NCBI RefSeq assembly: GCF_900105495.1
Contig: NZ_FNTF01000002.1
Coordinates: 4,022,501 to 4,086,500, forward strand
Length of the DNA stretch: 64,000 bases
Direction of reading: 5' to 3'
Source: Pseudomonas frederiksbergensis
GTDB lineage: Bacteria; Pseudomonadota; Gammaproteobacteria; Pseudomonadales; Pseudomonadaceae
Shown here: positions 52,521 to 61,272 of the stretch, in pieces
How positions within the stretch are numbered: position 1 is the first letter of the stretch
Layout of the letters: every line of letters starts with the position of its first letter
The notes under the pieces: model-generated
The model's input: the letters and a program-made list of their open reading frames with translations, nothing else
Told to the model about the DNA's origin: nothing
Database searches by the model: none
Translations under genes and position numbers: made by a program

Positions 52521-53174
52521 TTAATGGCCTTCCGAAGCACCGAACATGGTTTTGGCGTAGATCAGGCCAAGACCGTAGGAACCTCCGTTCGCAATCGAGG
52601 TTTTCACCGTTTCGTCATAGGTTTCAGTACGTGCCCAGTCGCGCTGGAGTTCAAGCAGGTATTGCAGCGAGGTCATTGGGCGGGCACCGATCTGGATCAT
52701 GCGCTGCATCGCCATTTCATGGGCTTCGGTGCTGACGTCGCCACAGGCATCGGCAATCACGTAAACCTCGAAACCCTGGTCGATGGCCGACAGTGCCGGG
52801 CCCACGATGCACACAGAGGTCCACAGACCGGCGAGGACGATTTTCTGTTTGCCGAACGCGTTGACTTCGACGGCAATGCGCTCGTCTTCCCAGGTGTTCA
52901 TGCTGGTACGGTCGATGACATTGTGTTCCGGAAACACTGACTTGATTTCGTCGAAGATCGGCCCGGAAAAGCTCTTCTCGGCGACGGTGGTCAGGATGGT
53001 CGAGACCTTGAAGCCCCGCGCGGCCTTGGCCACAAGTGCAGCGTTGTTGCGCAGGGTGACGGCGTCAATTGACTTGGTCGCAAAGGACATCTGCGACTGG
53101 TGATCGATCATGATCAGGGTGTGGTCGGACGGGGTCAGCAGGGTTTTGCCGGGAGCAGCTTTTGCGATGGCCAT
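52521..53174 (-). CDS. Isochorismatase-family hydrolase (YcaC-like)
   Basis: A 217-residue cysteine hydrolase. The layout SDHTLIMIDHQSQMSFA (catalytic Asp), the Lys-containing segment AEKSFSGPIF and GLWTSVCIVGPALSAID (catalytic Cys about 119) is that of YcaC-type isochorismatase-like enzymes, whose true substrates are mostly unknown. AAGGAC precedes the ATG. It lies upstream of, and possibly in an operon with, the OprD-type porin. Confidence 0.9.
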   Translation of the reverse strand: MAIAKAAPGKTLLTPSDHTLIMIDHQSQMSFATKSIDAVTLRNNAALVAKAARGFKVSTILTTVAEKSFSGPIFDEIKSVFPEHNVIDRTSMNTWEDERIAVEVNAFGKQKIVLAGLWTSVCIVGPALSAIDQGFEVYVIADACGDVSTEAHEMAMQRMIQIGARPMTSLQYLLELQRDWARTETYDETVKTSIANGGSYGLGLIYAKTMFGASEGH

Positions 53175-53272
53175 GACAATGTCCTTACGGTGTGAGTGAG
53201 GAGGACATGGTTGCCGGGATTGCCGTGAGGATATTGAATGTATGTGCTGTTTTTACGGGGATGGTGAAGAAA

Positions 53273-53307
53273 GAGCCCCCGCACGATAGTGGTTATCGCG
53301 CGGGCTT
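53273..53307 (-). terminator. Probable terminator of the phaBAC operon
   Basis: On the minus strand GCCCGCGCGATA pairs with TATCGTGCGGGGGC around ACCAC (some mismatches), followed by TCTTTCTT. It lies six bases beyond the phaC stop. Confidence 0.7.
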
Positions 53308-53312
53308 ATCGA

Positions 53313-55016
53313 TCACTGCATCACATAACGCCCCGGCGCCGACTCGATCGCCGGGTATTGCGCGTTACCGGTATGCAGCACCGAGGGCTGGCGTTCACCG
53401 GACTGTTCAGCCAGCCAGACGAACCAATCATTCCACCAGCTACCGGAATGTTGCTGGGCGTTCTTGAACCAGGTTTCCGGGTTTTTGGTGACCCGGTTGT
53501 TGGTCCAGTAGTGGCGTTTTTCCTTGGCCGGCGGGTTGATCACCCCGGCGATATGCCCTGATGCGCCCAGCACAAAACGCTTGGTCCCGGAGAGCAACTC
53601 GGTGCTGGCGTAAGCGCTTCGCCACGGCACGATGTGATCGTCGTGGGTGGCGAGGATGTACGCCGGAGCATCAATGGCGCGCAGGTCCAGCTTGACCCCG
53701 CAACAGTCCAGCTCACCGGATTTCAGGTCGTTCTGCAGGTAGGTGTGGCGCAAATACCAACAGTACATCGGGCCCGGCAGGTTGGTGCTGTCGTTGTTCC
53801 AGAACAGCAGGTCGAGGGGGATCGGTTTCTGGCCCTTGAGGTATTTGTCGACGTTGTAGTTCCACCACAAGTCGTTGGGCCGCAGCAGCGAGAAGGTATT
53901 GCCCATGTCCTCGCCCTTGAACAGGCCGATGGGCCCATCCTGGCCGCCGATGGTGCGCTCGCGGTAGGCCACCAATTGTTCGTCGACAAAAATGTCGATA
54001 GGACCGGTATCGAGGTAGTCAAGGAAGGTGGTCAACAGGCTCACGCTGCCAATCTCGCGGTCGCCGCGCGCCGCCAGGACCGCCAGCGCCGAACTCAACA
54101 AGGTGCCGCCAATGCAGAAGCCGACACAATTGGGCCGTTGCTCGCCGCTGATCTCGCGGGTCACTTGCAGGCCTTTGATGATGCCGGTTTCGATCAGGTC
54201 ATCCCAAGTGGTGGCGGCGTGCTCCTGGTCGAAGTTGCGCCACGACATCAGAAACACCGGATGCCCTTGTTTCAACAGATGAGCAACCATCGAGTTGTCC
54301 GGGCGCAAGTCGAGAATGTAGTACTTGTTGATGGACGGCGGCACGACAAACACCGGGCGCCGGTATTGGGTTTCGCTTTGCGGGTAATACTGAATCAGCT
54401 GGAACAGTTCGTTCTCGAACACCACTTCGCCAGGGGTGTTGGCGAGATCGACACCGACTTTGAATGCACCAGCGTCGCACTGGCGCATCTTGCCTTCTTG
54501 CAGGTCGCTGGCCAGGTGCAACAGGCCGGTGAGGAGGCTACTGCCCTGGGTATCGACGACACGTTGCAACGCATCGGGATTACTCGCCAGGAAATTGCTC
54601 GGCGCGCCGGCGGCGATGGCTTGTTCCACCAGATAGAGCAGGCGCTGGCGCGGTTTTTTGTCCGGGATCGCCAACTTGTCCAGCAGCTTGAGCAGGAACC
54701 CGGCGTTGAGCAGATAAAACGCAGCGAGCGAGCCGAACAGGGGCTGGCTCCAGTTGCCGCTGGCAAAACGCCGATCCTCGAAGCTGAATGGCTGACCGGT
54801 CAGCAGTTGCTGGCCGAGTGCGCCCCATTGCTGTTGGTAGTCCGATTGAAGGCTGTCCAGGGTGCTGCGCGGCAGGTCAAACCACGCGTTGTAGTCCTGG
54901 CCGGTAAACCACGGATTGGTGCTGACCCAGAGACGTAGCTGTTGCACTGCAAAGGAGGCAATGAACGGAACCTGGCCTGACCAGAAGGTGTTGAAAGTAT
55001 GCGAGTTATTGTCCAT
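53313..55016 (-). CDS. phaC: Class I poly(3-hydroxybutyrate) synthase PhaC
   Basis: Polymerises 3-hydroxybutyryl-CoA into PHB on cytoplasmic granules; 567 residues. The lipase-like box GFCIGGT holds the nucleophile Cys301. ATHDDHIVPW carries the Asp and GASGHIAGVINPP the His. FWNNDSTNLPGPMYCWYLRHTY and NYNVDKYLKGQKP resemble class I (short-chain) synthases such as that of Ralstonia rather than the class II enzymes usual in Pseudomonas. AAGGAG precedes the ATG. It is third in the phaB-phaA-phaC order, separated from phaA by a terminator. Confidence 0.95.
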   Translation of the reverse strand: MDNNSHTFNTFWSGQVPFIASFAVQQLRLWVSTNPWFTGQDYNAWFDLPRSTLDSLQSDYQQQWGALGQQLLTGQPFSFEDRRFASGNWSQPLFGSLAAFYLLNAGFLLKLLDKLAIPDKKPRQRLLYLVEQAIAAGAPSNFLASNPDALQRVVDTQGSSLLTGLLHLASDLQEGKMRQCDAGAFKVGVDLANTPGEVVFENELFQLIQYYPQSETQYRRPVFVVPPSINKYYILDLRPDNSMVAHLLKQGHPVFLMSWRNFDQEHAATTWDDLIETGIIKGLQVTREISGEQRPNCVGFCIGGTLLSSALAVLAARGDREIGSVSLLTTFLDYLDTGPIDIFVDEQLVAYRERTIGGQDGPIGLFKGEDMGNTFSLLRPNDLWWNYNVDKYLKGQKPIPLDLLFWNNDSTNLPGPMYCWYLRHTYLQNDLKSGELDCCGVKLDLRAIDAPAYILATHDDHIVPWRSAYASTELLSGTKRFVLGASGHIAGVINPPAKEKRHYWTNNRVTKNPETWFKNAQQHSGSWWNDWFVWLAEQSGERQPSVLHTGNAQYPAIESAPGRYVMQ

Positions 55017-55049
55017 GGAACTCCTTGCCCACATCAGTAAACCGGGCTG

Positions 55050-55081
55050 AAAAAAACCGCGGCGCCGGACTTCGGCGCCGC
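55050..55081 (-). terminator. Intra-operon rho-independent terminator between phaA and phaC
   Basis: On the minus strand GCGGCGCCG and CGGCGCCGC form a perfect 9-bp GC stem around AAGTC, closely followed by GG and seven T. It lies 34 bp after the phaA stop and before the phaC RBS, so it should partly uncouple phaC from phaB/phaA. Confidence 0.88.
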
Positions 55082-55114
55082 GTTAGCAGTCAAGCAAGCA
55101 GTCCTGTGTTTCTT

Positions 55115-56293
55115 CTAGCGCTCGATGACCAGGCTGACACCCTGGCCACCACCGATGCACAACGTGGCCAGGCCTTTTTTGCCGTCGCGACGAATCAGCT
55201 CGTGCAACAGCGACACCAGGATTCGCGCACCCGATGCGCCGATCGGATGACCCAGGGCAATTGCGCCGCCGTTGACGTTGACTTTGCTGGTGTCCCAACC
55301 CAGCTCCTTGCCGACGGCCAGTGATTGCGCGGCGAACGCTTCATTGGCTTCGATCAGGTCGAGGTCGTCCAGGCTCCAGCCGGCTTTGGTCAATGCCAAG
55401 CGGGTGGCCGGGACCGGGCCGATCCCCATGATCGAGGGGTCCACGCCAGCGCTGGCGTAAGCCTTGATCCGCGCCAGTACCGGCAAGCCGAGGGCCAGGG
55501 CCTTGGCGGCGCTGGCCAGCAACAGCACGGCGGCGCCGTCGTTGAGAGTCGACGAGTTACCGGCGGTCACGCTGCCGGTTTTCTGGAACGCGGGTTTGAG
55601 CTTGCCCAGCGCTTGCAGGGTGCTGCCCGGACGCGGCTGTTCATCAGTATCGAAGACCAGCGGTTCACCCTTGCGCTGAGGGATCAGGATCGGGGTGATT
55701 TCACGCTTGAAGTAGCCCGCTTCGATGGCCGCAGCGGCTTTCTGTTGCGAGGCCGCGGCGAAAGCGTCCTGGTCTTCGCGACTCAGTTCGTATTTCTGCG
55801 CCAGGTTCTCGGCGGTGATGCCCATGTGGTAGTCGTTGAAGGCGTCCCACAAACCGTCCTGAATCACGCTGTCTTGCAGTTGCGCATGACCCAGGCGCAA
55901 ACCGGTGCGGGCCTTGGGCAGAACATACGGCGCCAGGCTCATGTTTTCCTGACCGCCGGCAATGATGAGTTCGGCGTCGCCACAACGGATGGCCTGGACC
56001 GCCAACTGGACCGCCTTGAGGCCCGAGCCGCAGACCTTGTTCAGGGTCAGGGCAGGGGTGGTGTGGGGCAGGCCGGCCTTGATCGCCGTCTGGCGTGCCG
56101 GGTTTTGCCCCGAGCCTGCGGTGAGTACCTGGCCGAGGATCACTTCATCGATCTGCGAGCCGTCCAGACCGGTCTCTTCCAGCAAACGGCGAATGACCGC
56201 CGCGCCCAGCTCGGTGGCTGGAATCGCGGACAAGGCACCTTGAAAACTGCCAATGGCGGTACGAGTAGCGGCAACGATTACGACTTCGTTCAT
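55115..56293 (-). CDS. phaA: Acetyl-CoA C-acetyltransferase (beta-ketothiolase) PhaA
   Basis: Condenses two acetyl-CoA to acetoacetyl-CoA, the first step of PHB synthesis; 392 residues, normal for PhaA. The acyl-accepting Cys is in [12 protein letters not shown] near 89, [12 protein letters not shown] follows, [18 protein letters not shown] carries the catalytic His near 348 and CIGGGQG the second Cys near 378. The start at 56293 ([15 protein letters not shown]) follows GAGGT. It is 57 bp downstream of phaB. Confidence 0.96.
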   Translation of the reverse strand: MNEVVIVAATRTAIGSFQGALSAIPATELGAAVIRRLLEETGLDGSQIDEVILGQVLTAGSGQNPARQTAIKAGLPHTTPALTLNKVCGSGLKAVQLAVQAIRCGDAELIIAGGQENMSLAPYVLPKARTGLRLGHAQLQDSVIQDGLWDAFNDYHMGITAENLAQKYELSREDQDAFAAASQQKAAAAIEAGYFKREITPILIPQRKGEPLVFDTDEQPRPGSTLQALGKLKPAFQKTGSVTAGNSSTLNDGAAVLLLASAAKALALGLPVLARIKAYASAGVDPSIMGIGPVPATRLALTKAGWSLDDLDLIEANEAFAAQSLAVGKELGWDTSKVNVNGGAIALGHPIGASGARILVSLLHELIRRDGKKGLATLCIGGGQGVSLVIER

Positions 56294-56350
56294 GCGTGAC
56301 CTCATTAAGATGTTGTCGAGCGAAAGCAGGGCATCCATGCCCTGACAGGT

Positions 56351-57097
56351 CTATTGCATGTTCATGCCGCCGTTGACCGAGAAGTCGGCCCCGGTGCTGT
56401 AGGCCGATTCATCGGAAGCCAGCCAGGCCACGATGGAGGCGATTTCTTCTGGTTGGCCGAGACGCCCGACCGGTGTGGCCGCGATCATGGTGTCGAGAAT
56501 GTCCTGGCGAATGGCCGCGGTCATGCTGGTCTGGATGTAGCCTGGGGAAACGGTATTGACGGTCACGCCCTTGCCGGATACTTCCCGCGCCAGGGCCATG
56601 GTGAAACCATGGATGCCGGCCTTGGCCGCGCTGTAGTTGGTCTGACCGAACTGGCCGCGCTGACCGTTGATCGAGGAGATGTTGATGACCCGGCCCCAGC
56701 CCTTGGTCAGCATCCCTTCAATCACCTGTTTGGTGGTGTTGAACAGGCCGCTGAGGTTGGTGCCGATGACCGCGTTCCAGTCTTCGGGCGTCAGCTTGCG
56801 AAAGGACGCATCACGCGTGATCCCGGCGTTGTTGACCAATACATCGATCGGACCGAATTGCTCACGTGCCATTTCGAACGCTTTGCGCGTTGATTCCCAA
56901 TCGGTGATGTCGCCATAGATGCATTCGAATTGATAACCCGCCTCCTGTTGGCTCGCCATCCATTCTTTCTTGCGGGGGGAATCGGAGCTGCAGCCCACGA
57001 TGACCTTGAATCCTTCCTTGTACAGGCGCTGGCTAATCGCAGTGCCAATCCCACCCATACCACCCGTGACCAACGCAATACGACCAAGCGACTTCAT
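56351..57097 (-). CDS. phaB: Acetoacetyl-CoA reductase PhaB
   Basis: NADPH-dependent SDR reducing acetoacetyl-CoA to (R)-3-hydroxybutyryl-CoA; 248 residues. Motifs are TGGMGGIGTAI near 10, NNAGITRD near 88, the catalytic Ser in INISSINGQRGQ and YxxxK in NYSAAKAGIHGF near 153. The start at 57097 follows AAGGAAG. It is the first gene of the leftward operon and divergent from the AraC-type regulator. Confidence 0.95.
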   Translation of the reverse strand: MKSLGRIALVTGGMGGIGTAISQRLYKEGFKVIVGCSSDSPRKKEWMASQQEAGYQFECIYGDITDWESTRKAFEMAREQFGPIDVLVNNAGITRDASFRKLTPEDWNAVIGTNLSGLFNTTKQVIEGMLTKGWGRVINISSINGQRGQFGQTNYSAAKAGIHGFTMALAREVSGKGVTVNTVSPGYIQTSMTAAIRQDILDTMIAATPVGRLGQPEEIASIVAWLASDESAYSTGADFSVNGGMNMQ

Positions 57098-57417
57098 ATG
57101 CACTCTTCCTTTTTGTATTTTGCGCTGCAAGATGGGGGATTGTTCGGTATTGGCGGGGTGTGCGGAAGTGTTGAGAGGTGACGGTCTGGTGTCCAACGGT
57201 GCCATGCCCGAAGCGCAACGGAACTTTCTGTCGTCGTCTCGTCGCTCATCGGCCACTGCTACAAGGCGACGACCGGCCTGAAATACTGGCTAAAAACGAG
57301 GAGTACCTATACTGGGATCAATATTGGCAACGAAACAACCCGTTAGAGTTTTGATTCATCGCAGATCAGTTATGGCTCCGGACAGGATGTTCGGTTCCAC
57401 AGGTCATTGAGGACGCC
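57098..57417. promoter_or_regulatory. Divergent control region between phaB and the AraC regulator
   Basis: A gene-free 320-bp stretch that must hold both promoters. TTTTGCGCTGCAA at 57118-57130, just before the phaB RBS, contains the core TGCRCYGCA also found twice upstream of phaP. The half nearer the regulator is AT-rich (for example CTATACTGGGATCAATATTGG around 57310). No confident -35/-10 pair was assigned. Confidence 0.55.
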
Positions 57418-58455
57418 ATGTACAGAATGAGTTCAGGCTATGCCAGCGTGTTGGTAAATACGCTCTTGGCTCAAGGACTGGATGTTGCCAGTCTGTGCCA
57501 GGAGGCTGAACTAGACATGAAGCTTGCGAACAAACCAGGAGCGTTTTGCGAGCGAAGGGCAATCTATCGACTATGGGACCTGGCCGCCCAGGCCTCGGGT
57601 GATCCAGACATCGGCTTGAAGGCCTATGGAAGTTTCCATCCCGGCAGCTTTCAGATCGTCGGCTACACCATGATGTCCAGTCTGAATCTGAAAAAAGCCC
57701 TTGAACGACTGGTCCGTTTCAGTCCGTTGATTGGTACCGGCTTCAGCCTTTTCTTTACATCGGAACAGCAGAACTACCGGCTTTCCGGCTTCGATCATCA
57801 ACAAAAAGGTTCGGTCAAACCTCGCCAATACACCGATGCAGCGCTGGCTTCATTGCTGGGCTTCTGTCGTAAGCTGGCGGGCGGAAACGCACCGCAACCC
57901 TTGAGCGTGGGATTCACCTATCCCGAACCTGAAGACACCACCGAGCATCGTCGGCTGTTTGGCTGCGACCTGCATTTCGACGCGCCTTTCGACAGCATTT
58001 TGTTTGATGGTCAGGAACTGATGCGTCCGTTGAGCATGGCCAATGAAACATTGGCGGTGCTGCATGACAGTTTTGCCGAGGCTCAACTGGACCTGCTGTT
58101 TGGTTTTTGCATTGTCAGCAGGATTCGCGCATTGATTACCGAGCGCTTGAGCCAGGGCCAGGGGCAGTGCGACATGGAGTCGATCGCGGCGGCATTGAAC
58201 ATCAGCAAGCGGACGCTGCAACGCGCGCTGGAAAAGGAAGGGACGCAATTCAAGGACGTGCAGAACGATGTTCGCCGGCAACTCGCCGATTTCTACCTGC
58301 GCCATTCTCACTTCAACATGAAGCATGTCGCGTATCTCCTTGGTTTTCATGATCACAGCAGTTTCAACAAAGCCTGTAGCCGCTGGTTTGGCATGACGCC
58401 CGGTCAGTATCGGGCCGATGAATCGTTTGAAATCAAGGAAGCCGCGTCGGTCTGA
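57418..58455 (+). CDS. phbR: AraC/XylS-family regulator of the PHB operon (PhbR-like)
   Basis: A 345-residue regulator with the Arabinose_bd-type N-terminal domain of OruR/PhbR proteins (YASVLVNTLLAQGLDVASLC, residues 8-27) and a C-terminal AraC double HTH: SIAAALNISKRTLQRAL and the motif HVAYLLGFHDHSSFNKACSRW, closing GMTPGQYRAD. GAGG precedes the ATG. Its divergent placement next to phaBAC matches phbR loci described in other pseudomonads that make PHB, so it is inferred to activate that operon. A hairpin CCGCGTC/GACGCGG at its 3' end may terminate it. Confidence 0.88.
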   Translation: MYRMSSGYASVLVNTLLAQGLDVASLCQEAELDMKLANKPGAFCERRAIYRLWDLAAQASGDPDIGLKAYGSFHPGSFQIVGYTMMSSLNLKKALERLVRFSPLIGTGFSLFFTSEQQNYRLSGFDHQQKGSVKPRQYTDAALASLLGFCRKLAGGNAPQPLSVGFTYPEPEDTTEHRRLFGCDLHFDAPFDSILFDGQELMRPLSMANETLAVLHDSFAEAQLDLLFGFCIVSRIRALITERLSQGQGQCDMESIAAALNISKRTLQRALEKEGTQFKDVQNDVRRQLADFYLRHSHFNMKHVAYLLGFHDHSSFNKACSRWFGMTPGQYRADESFEIKEAASV

Positions 58456-58479
58456 CGCGGTCTTCCTCGGTGCTCAACG

Positions 58480-61017
58480 TTATTTCACCGGAGGTTTTTT
58501 CACGCCTTTCTTGCCCTTGGCAGGTTGGCGCGCTGGACTGGCAACCTTGGCGATGGGGTCTGGGGTCACTGCGGGTATTTTCCGCTTGATTGGCTCGGGG
58601 ATGACGACCGGGGTTTTCTGTTTGATTGGCTTGGGGATTTCCAGCGGGGTGATCTGCTTGATTGGCTCCGGGGTTGCCACTGGGGCTTTCTGCTTGATCG
58701 GCTCAGGGGTAACCACCGGCACTTTCTCTACGCTGGCATCGGCTTCACCGGGTGGTTGAGTCAGGCTGAAACCAGGCATTGGCACGTCGAGCAGCGTGTG
58801 CAGTTCACGCCAGAAGTGGTTGTCTGCGCCTTTGGTCAGCAGTTCCGGCAGCAAGTTGGCGACGGCAGCGAGTACTTGCTGGCGTTCTTCGACCTCGGCA
58901 AGCATCAAGGGCAGGCTGTGCAGGCTTTCTTGCGGATGGGTGGCGACCAGCAGTTTTTGCAGGCGCAGAGTTTCGCGCAAATCAAGCGGCTCGGCACTGT
59001 AGTCCTGAAGCAACACTTGCAGTTGCAGGATCAATTTTTCGACACTTTCCTTGCCCGGCTCGTCGCTGTCGCGGCCCAGCAGGAACAGGATCCGTATCAA
59101 GGCTTCCATCAGGCCGCCGAGGGGCAGGGCATCCTGCAAACGCTCGATCAACACCTTGTCGTGCTGCTCGGCATGTTCCTGAAGATTTCGCCCGGGAGCA
59201 TTGCCAGTGAGGCTGTTGAGTACGCCATACACGCCGTAGAAACACATTTCCTGAGCCGCATCACGCAGGTCGCGATAACCGTTCAAGGCATCCTGCACCT
59301 GATTGGAAAACAGTTCCTGCCAGACCAGCAACGGGTTGTTCTGGCTGGCGGGGTGACGATCCTTGCTCACTTGGGCGGCGCTGCCTGCCAGCCACCAGAG
59401 CGCCGGGTTCAAACTGCTCCAGGCCACTTGTTGCTGATGGAAAGGATGCGCCCGGCGCAGCATTTCGGCGCTTGGTTCGTTGATCAGCTGGCGCAACCAC
59501 GGACGTATGCATTCGTCGTAAACGCTGTTGTTGATGGCGGACGCGCGCTGCACCAGGGCGAATTCGCGATCATCATCACGGGGCGGCTTCACTTCGCCAT
59601 GGATGTCTGCGATACGCCGGCGCTCGAAACGCACGGCATATGGCGTCGCCGAATGCTCCGGCAGGTCGTCGATCAGCATTTCATACAGCCCGGCTGACAG
59701 TGCATTGATCGCGTCGACCGCACCGAGCAATTCACGGTGTTCACGCCGCGCCACGTCACCGGACACGAAGATGCCCAGGTGACCGATGCTCGCGTGTCGC
59801 AGGTAAACGATGGTGCGTCCGGCATTTTGCAACGCGAGATCGCTGGGGTAGACGTCGGTGATCCAGTCCAGTGCCTGCTGCGGGGAAGTGATGTTGTCAC
59901 CGTACGAGCAGAACACCACCACCGGCACTTCGATCAGTTTGAGATCAAGCCCGCTGCTCTTGCGCCCGAGGCCACCGGACAGCTGATTGCCGATGAACAG
60001 GTCGTCGACAATCATCTCGATCTCTTCGCCATTAAGCAGGGTCGGGCTGCCCCACCAGCGTTCGAAGTCCAGAAAGCGTGCGGCCTCGCTGTCGACTTCG
60101 CTGAACAGGTGGTAGTACTTGCCCCAAAAGGTGTTGGCCGGGTCCAGGTTTTCGAAATTGCTGACTAGCCAGGTGCCGTCGAAACGGTCATTGCCCAGAT
60201 CGCTACCGAGCCGCGCCATCCAGCCACCGCCCAGTAAACCGCCGGTGTAGCGCATCGGATTGCGGCCATTGACGCCGGCCCAGTATGACAACGGCGCACC
60301 GTTGACGATGATCAGCCCCGGCAGCTCCGGCCGGGTGGCCGCGAGGCCCATTAACGCCCAGCCCGCCTGGCAATTACCAATGACGACTGGTTTGGCGCTG
60401 TCTGGATGCCGGGCGCTGACGACTTCGATGAACCGCGCTTGGGCGTCGGTGATATCAGCAAGGGTTTGCCCTGGGCGGGGCGAGTGACTGAAGGAGATGA
60501 AGTAGGTGGGGTGGCCGGCTCTCAGGCTTTCGCCGATCACCGAATCCTGTTTGAAACCGCCGATGCCCGAGCCGTGACCGCCGCGGGGATCGATGATGAT
60601 CACCGGCTGTTTCTTGCTGTCGATCTGTTGTCCAGGACCGCCGAGGATTTGCAACAACGAATAGTTGACCGGGCGGGGCAGGTCTTCACCGGCGACCAGC
60701 GTTTCATGATTGAACTTGAGCAGCAGCGGATACCCGGCGCGCTCGTGGGCCAGGGTGTTGTCGCCGCGCTGACGCAAGGTGTCCCAGAACAACACGCTGC
60801 GTTGGCCAAGGTCCGTGAAGTATTCCTGCCAGTCAGCAGGCGTTGGCTGTCGGAGTTGCCCAAGGCTTAAAGGCGCGAAGGTTTTTGCCTGGCGCTTCTG
60901 CACGGCGTCGAGGACGTTACGGGTGTTGAGGCGTTGCAGATGATTCAAGTGTTCGAACAAGCCGGCGGGCTCGGAGAACTCTTCATCTTGCAGCGCAATA
61001 TTTAGTTCCTGACCCAT
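58480..61017 (-). CDS. DUF3141 protein, PHA-synthase-like alpha/beta hydrolase with repeat tail
   Basis: An 845-residue DUF3141-family protein. The segment PVIIIDPRGGHGSGIGGFKQDS and the nucleophile-elbow-like VIGNCQAGWALMGLAA near 216 resemble PHA synthase folds, with Cys at the usual position; the extended helical C-terminal half is specific to DUF3141. The C-terminus carries five 12-residue repeats rich in Pro and Lys (consensus KxPVVTPEPIKQ), then a basic tail ARQPAKGKKGVKKPPVK. The tail could bind DNA or granules. AGGAG precedes the ATG. Enzymatic activity is not established; location between phbR and phaP suggests a role in PHB metabolism. Confidence 0.88.
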   Translation of the reverse strand: MGQELNIALQDEEFSEPAGLFEHLNHLQRLNTRNVLDAVQKRQAKTFAPLSLGQLRQPTPADWQEYFTDLGQRSVLFWDTLRQRGDNTLAHERAGYPLLLKFNHETLVAGEDLPRPVNYSLLQILGGPGQQIDSKKQPVIIIDPRGGHGSGIGGFKQDSVIGESLRAGHPTYFISFSHSPRPGQTLADITDAQARFIEVVSARHPDSAKPVVIGNCQAGWALMGLAATRPELPGLIIVNGAPLSYWAGVNGRNPMRYTGGLLGGGWMARLGSDLGNDRFDGTWLVSNFENLDPANTFWGKYYHLFSEVDSEAARFLDFERWWGSPTLLNGEEIEMIVDDLFIGNQLSGGLGRKSSGLDLKLIEVPVVVFCSYGDNITSPQQALDWITDVYPSDLALQNAGRTIVYLRHASIGHLGIFVSGDVARREHRELLGAVDAINALSAGLYEMLIDDLPEHSATPYAVRFERRRIADIHGEVKPPRDDDREFALVQRASAINNSVYDECIRPWLRQLINEPSAEMLRRAHPFHQQQVAWSSLNPALWWLAGSAAQVSKDRHPASQNNPLLVWQELFSNQVQDALNGYRDLRDAAQEMCFYGVYGVLNSLTGNAPGRNLQEHAEQHDKVLIERLQDALPLGGLMEALIRILFLLGRDSDEPGKESVEKLILQLQVLLQDYSAEPLDLRETLRLQKLLVATHPQESLHSLPLMLAEVEERQQVLAAVANLLPELLTKGADNHFWRELHTLLDVPMPGFSLTQPPGEADASVEKVPVVTPEPIKQKAPVATPEPIKQITPLEIPKPIKQKTPVVIPEPIKRKIPAVTPDPIAKVASPARQPAKGKKGVKKPPVK
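58552..58731 (-). repeat. Minisatellite, five copies of a 36-bp unit in the DUF3141 gene
   Basis: Units begin at 58552, 58588, 58624, 58660 and 58696. On the plus strand each starts GAT-G/T-GG and ends near TTTTCTGCTT-like sequence. Copies differ at several bases, so the array is not freshly amplified. It encodes the Pro/Lys repeat tail in frame (12 codons per unit). Confidence 0.93.
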
Positions 61018-61140
61018 CGTGATCTCCTGACGCTGTGCATGGGAACCGGCCCTTCAGACCCCTCAAGTTAAAGAGGGCTAGCCTGGCCGTTCGATGAGCA
61101 AGAGTTTACAGCGTATGTAGAGGGCATTAGCAAAGTTTAT

Positions 61141-61190
61141 TTTGCACCGCACAAAAATACACGTTGCCAAATAGTTTTGTGCACTGCAAT
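61141..61190. promoter_or_regulatory. Candidate PhaR operator pair upstream of phaP
   Basis: TTTGCACCGCACAAAA (61141-61156) and TTTTGTGCACTGCAAT (61175-61190) form an imperfect inverted repeat (13 of 16 pairs). Both contain TGCRCYGCA. They lie 83-132 bp upstream of the phasin start, between it and the divergent DUF3141 gene. PhaR represses phasin genes in other PHB producers by binding TGC-rich sites; binding here is inferred. Confidence 0.55.
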
Positions 61191-61272
61191 ATCAAGGCTA
61201 ACGCGATGACTGGCCGGATCGCTATCGCGTCCTCAGGCTCATCAGGGCCTTCCAGCACCAGGAGATTCAAGC

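Noticed and set aside
53634..54938. A 434-codon plus-strand frame opposite phaC
   Set aside because: Mirror of a conserved synthase; no domain evidence.
57300..57340. ANR/FNR box in the phaB-phbR gap (GGATCAATATTGG region)
   Set aside because: Only one half-site resembles TTGAT; the second half does not match.
61164..61192. TTGCCA / CAATAT as a sigma-70 promoter for phaP
   Set aside because: Spacing is 17 bp but the -10 matches only three of six consensus bases; too weak to annotate.
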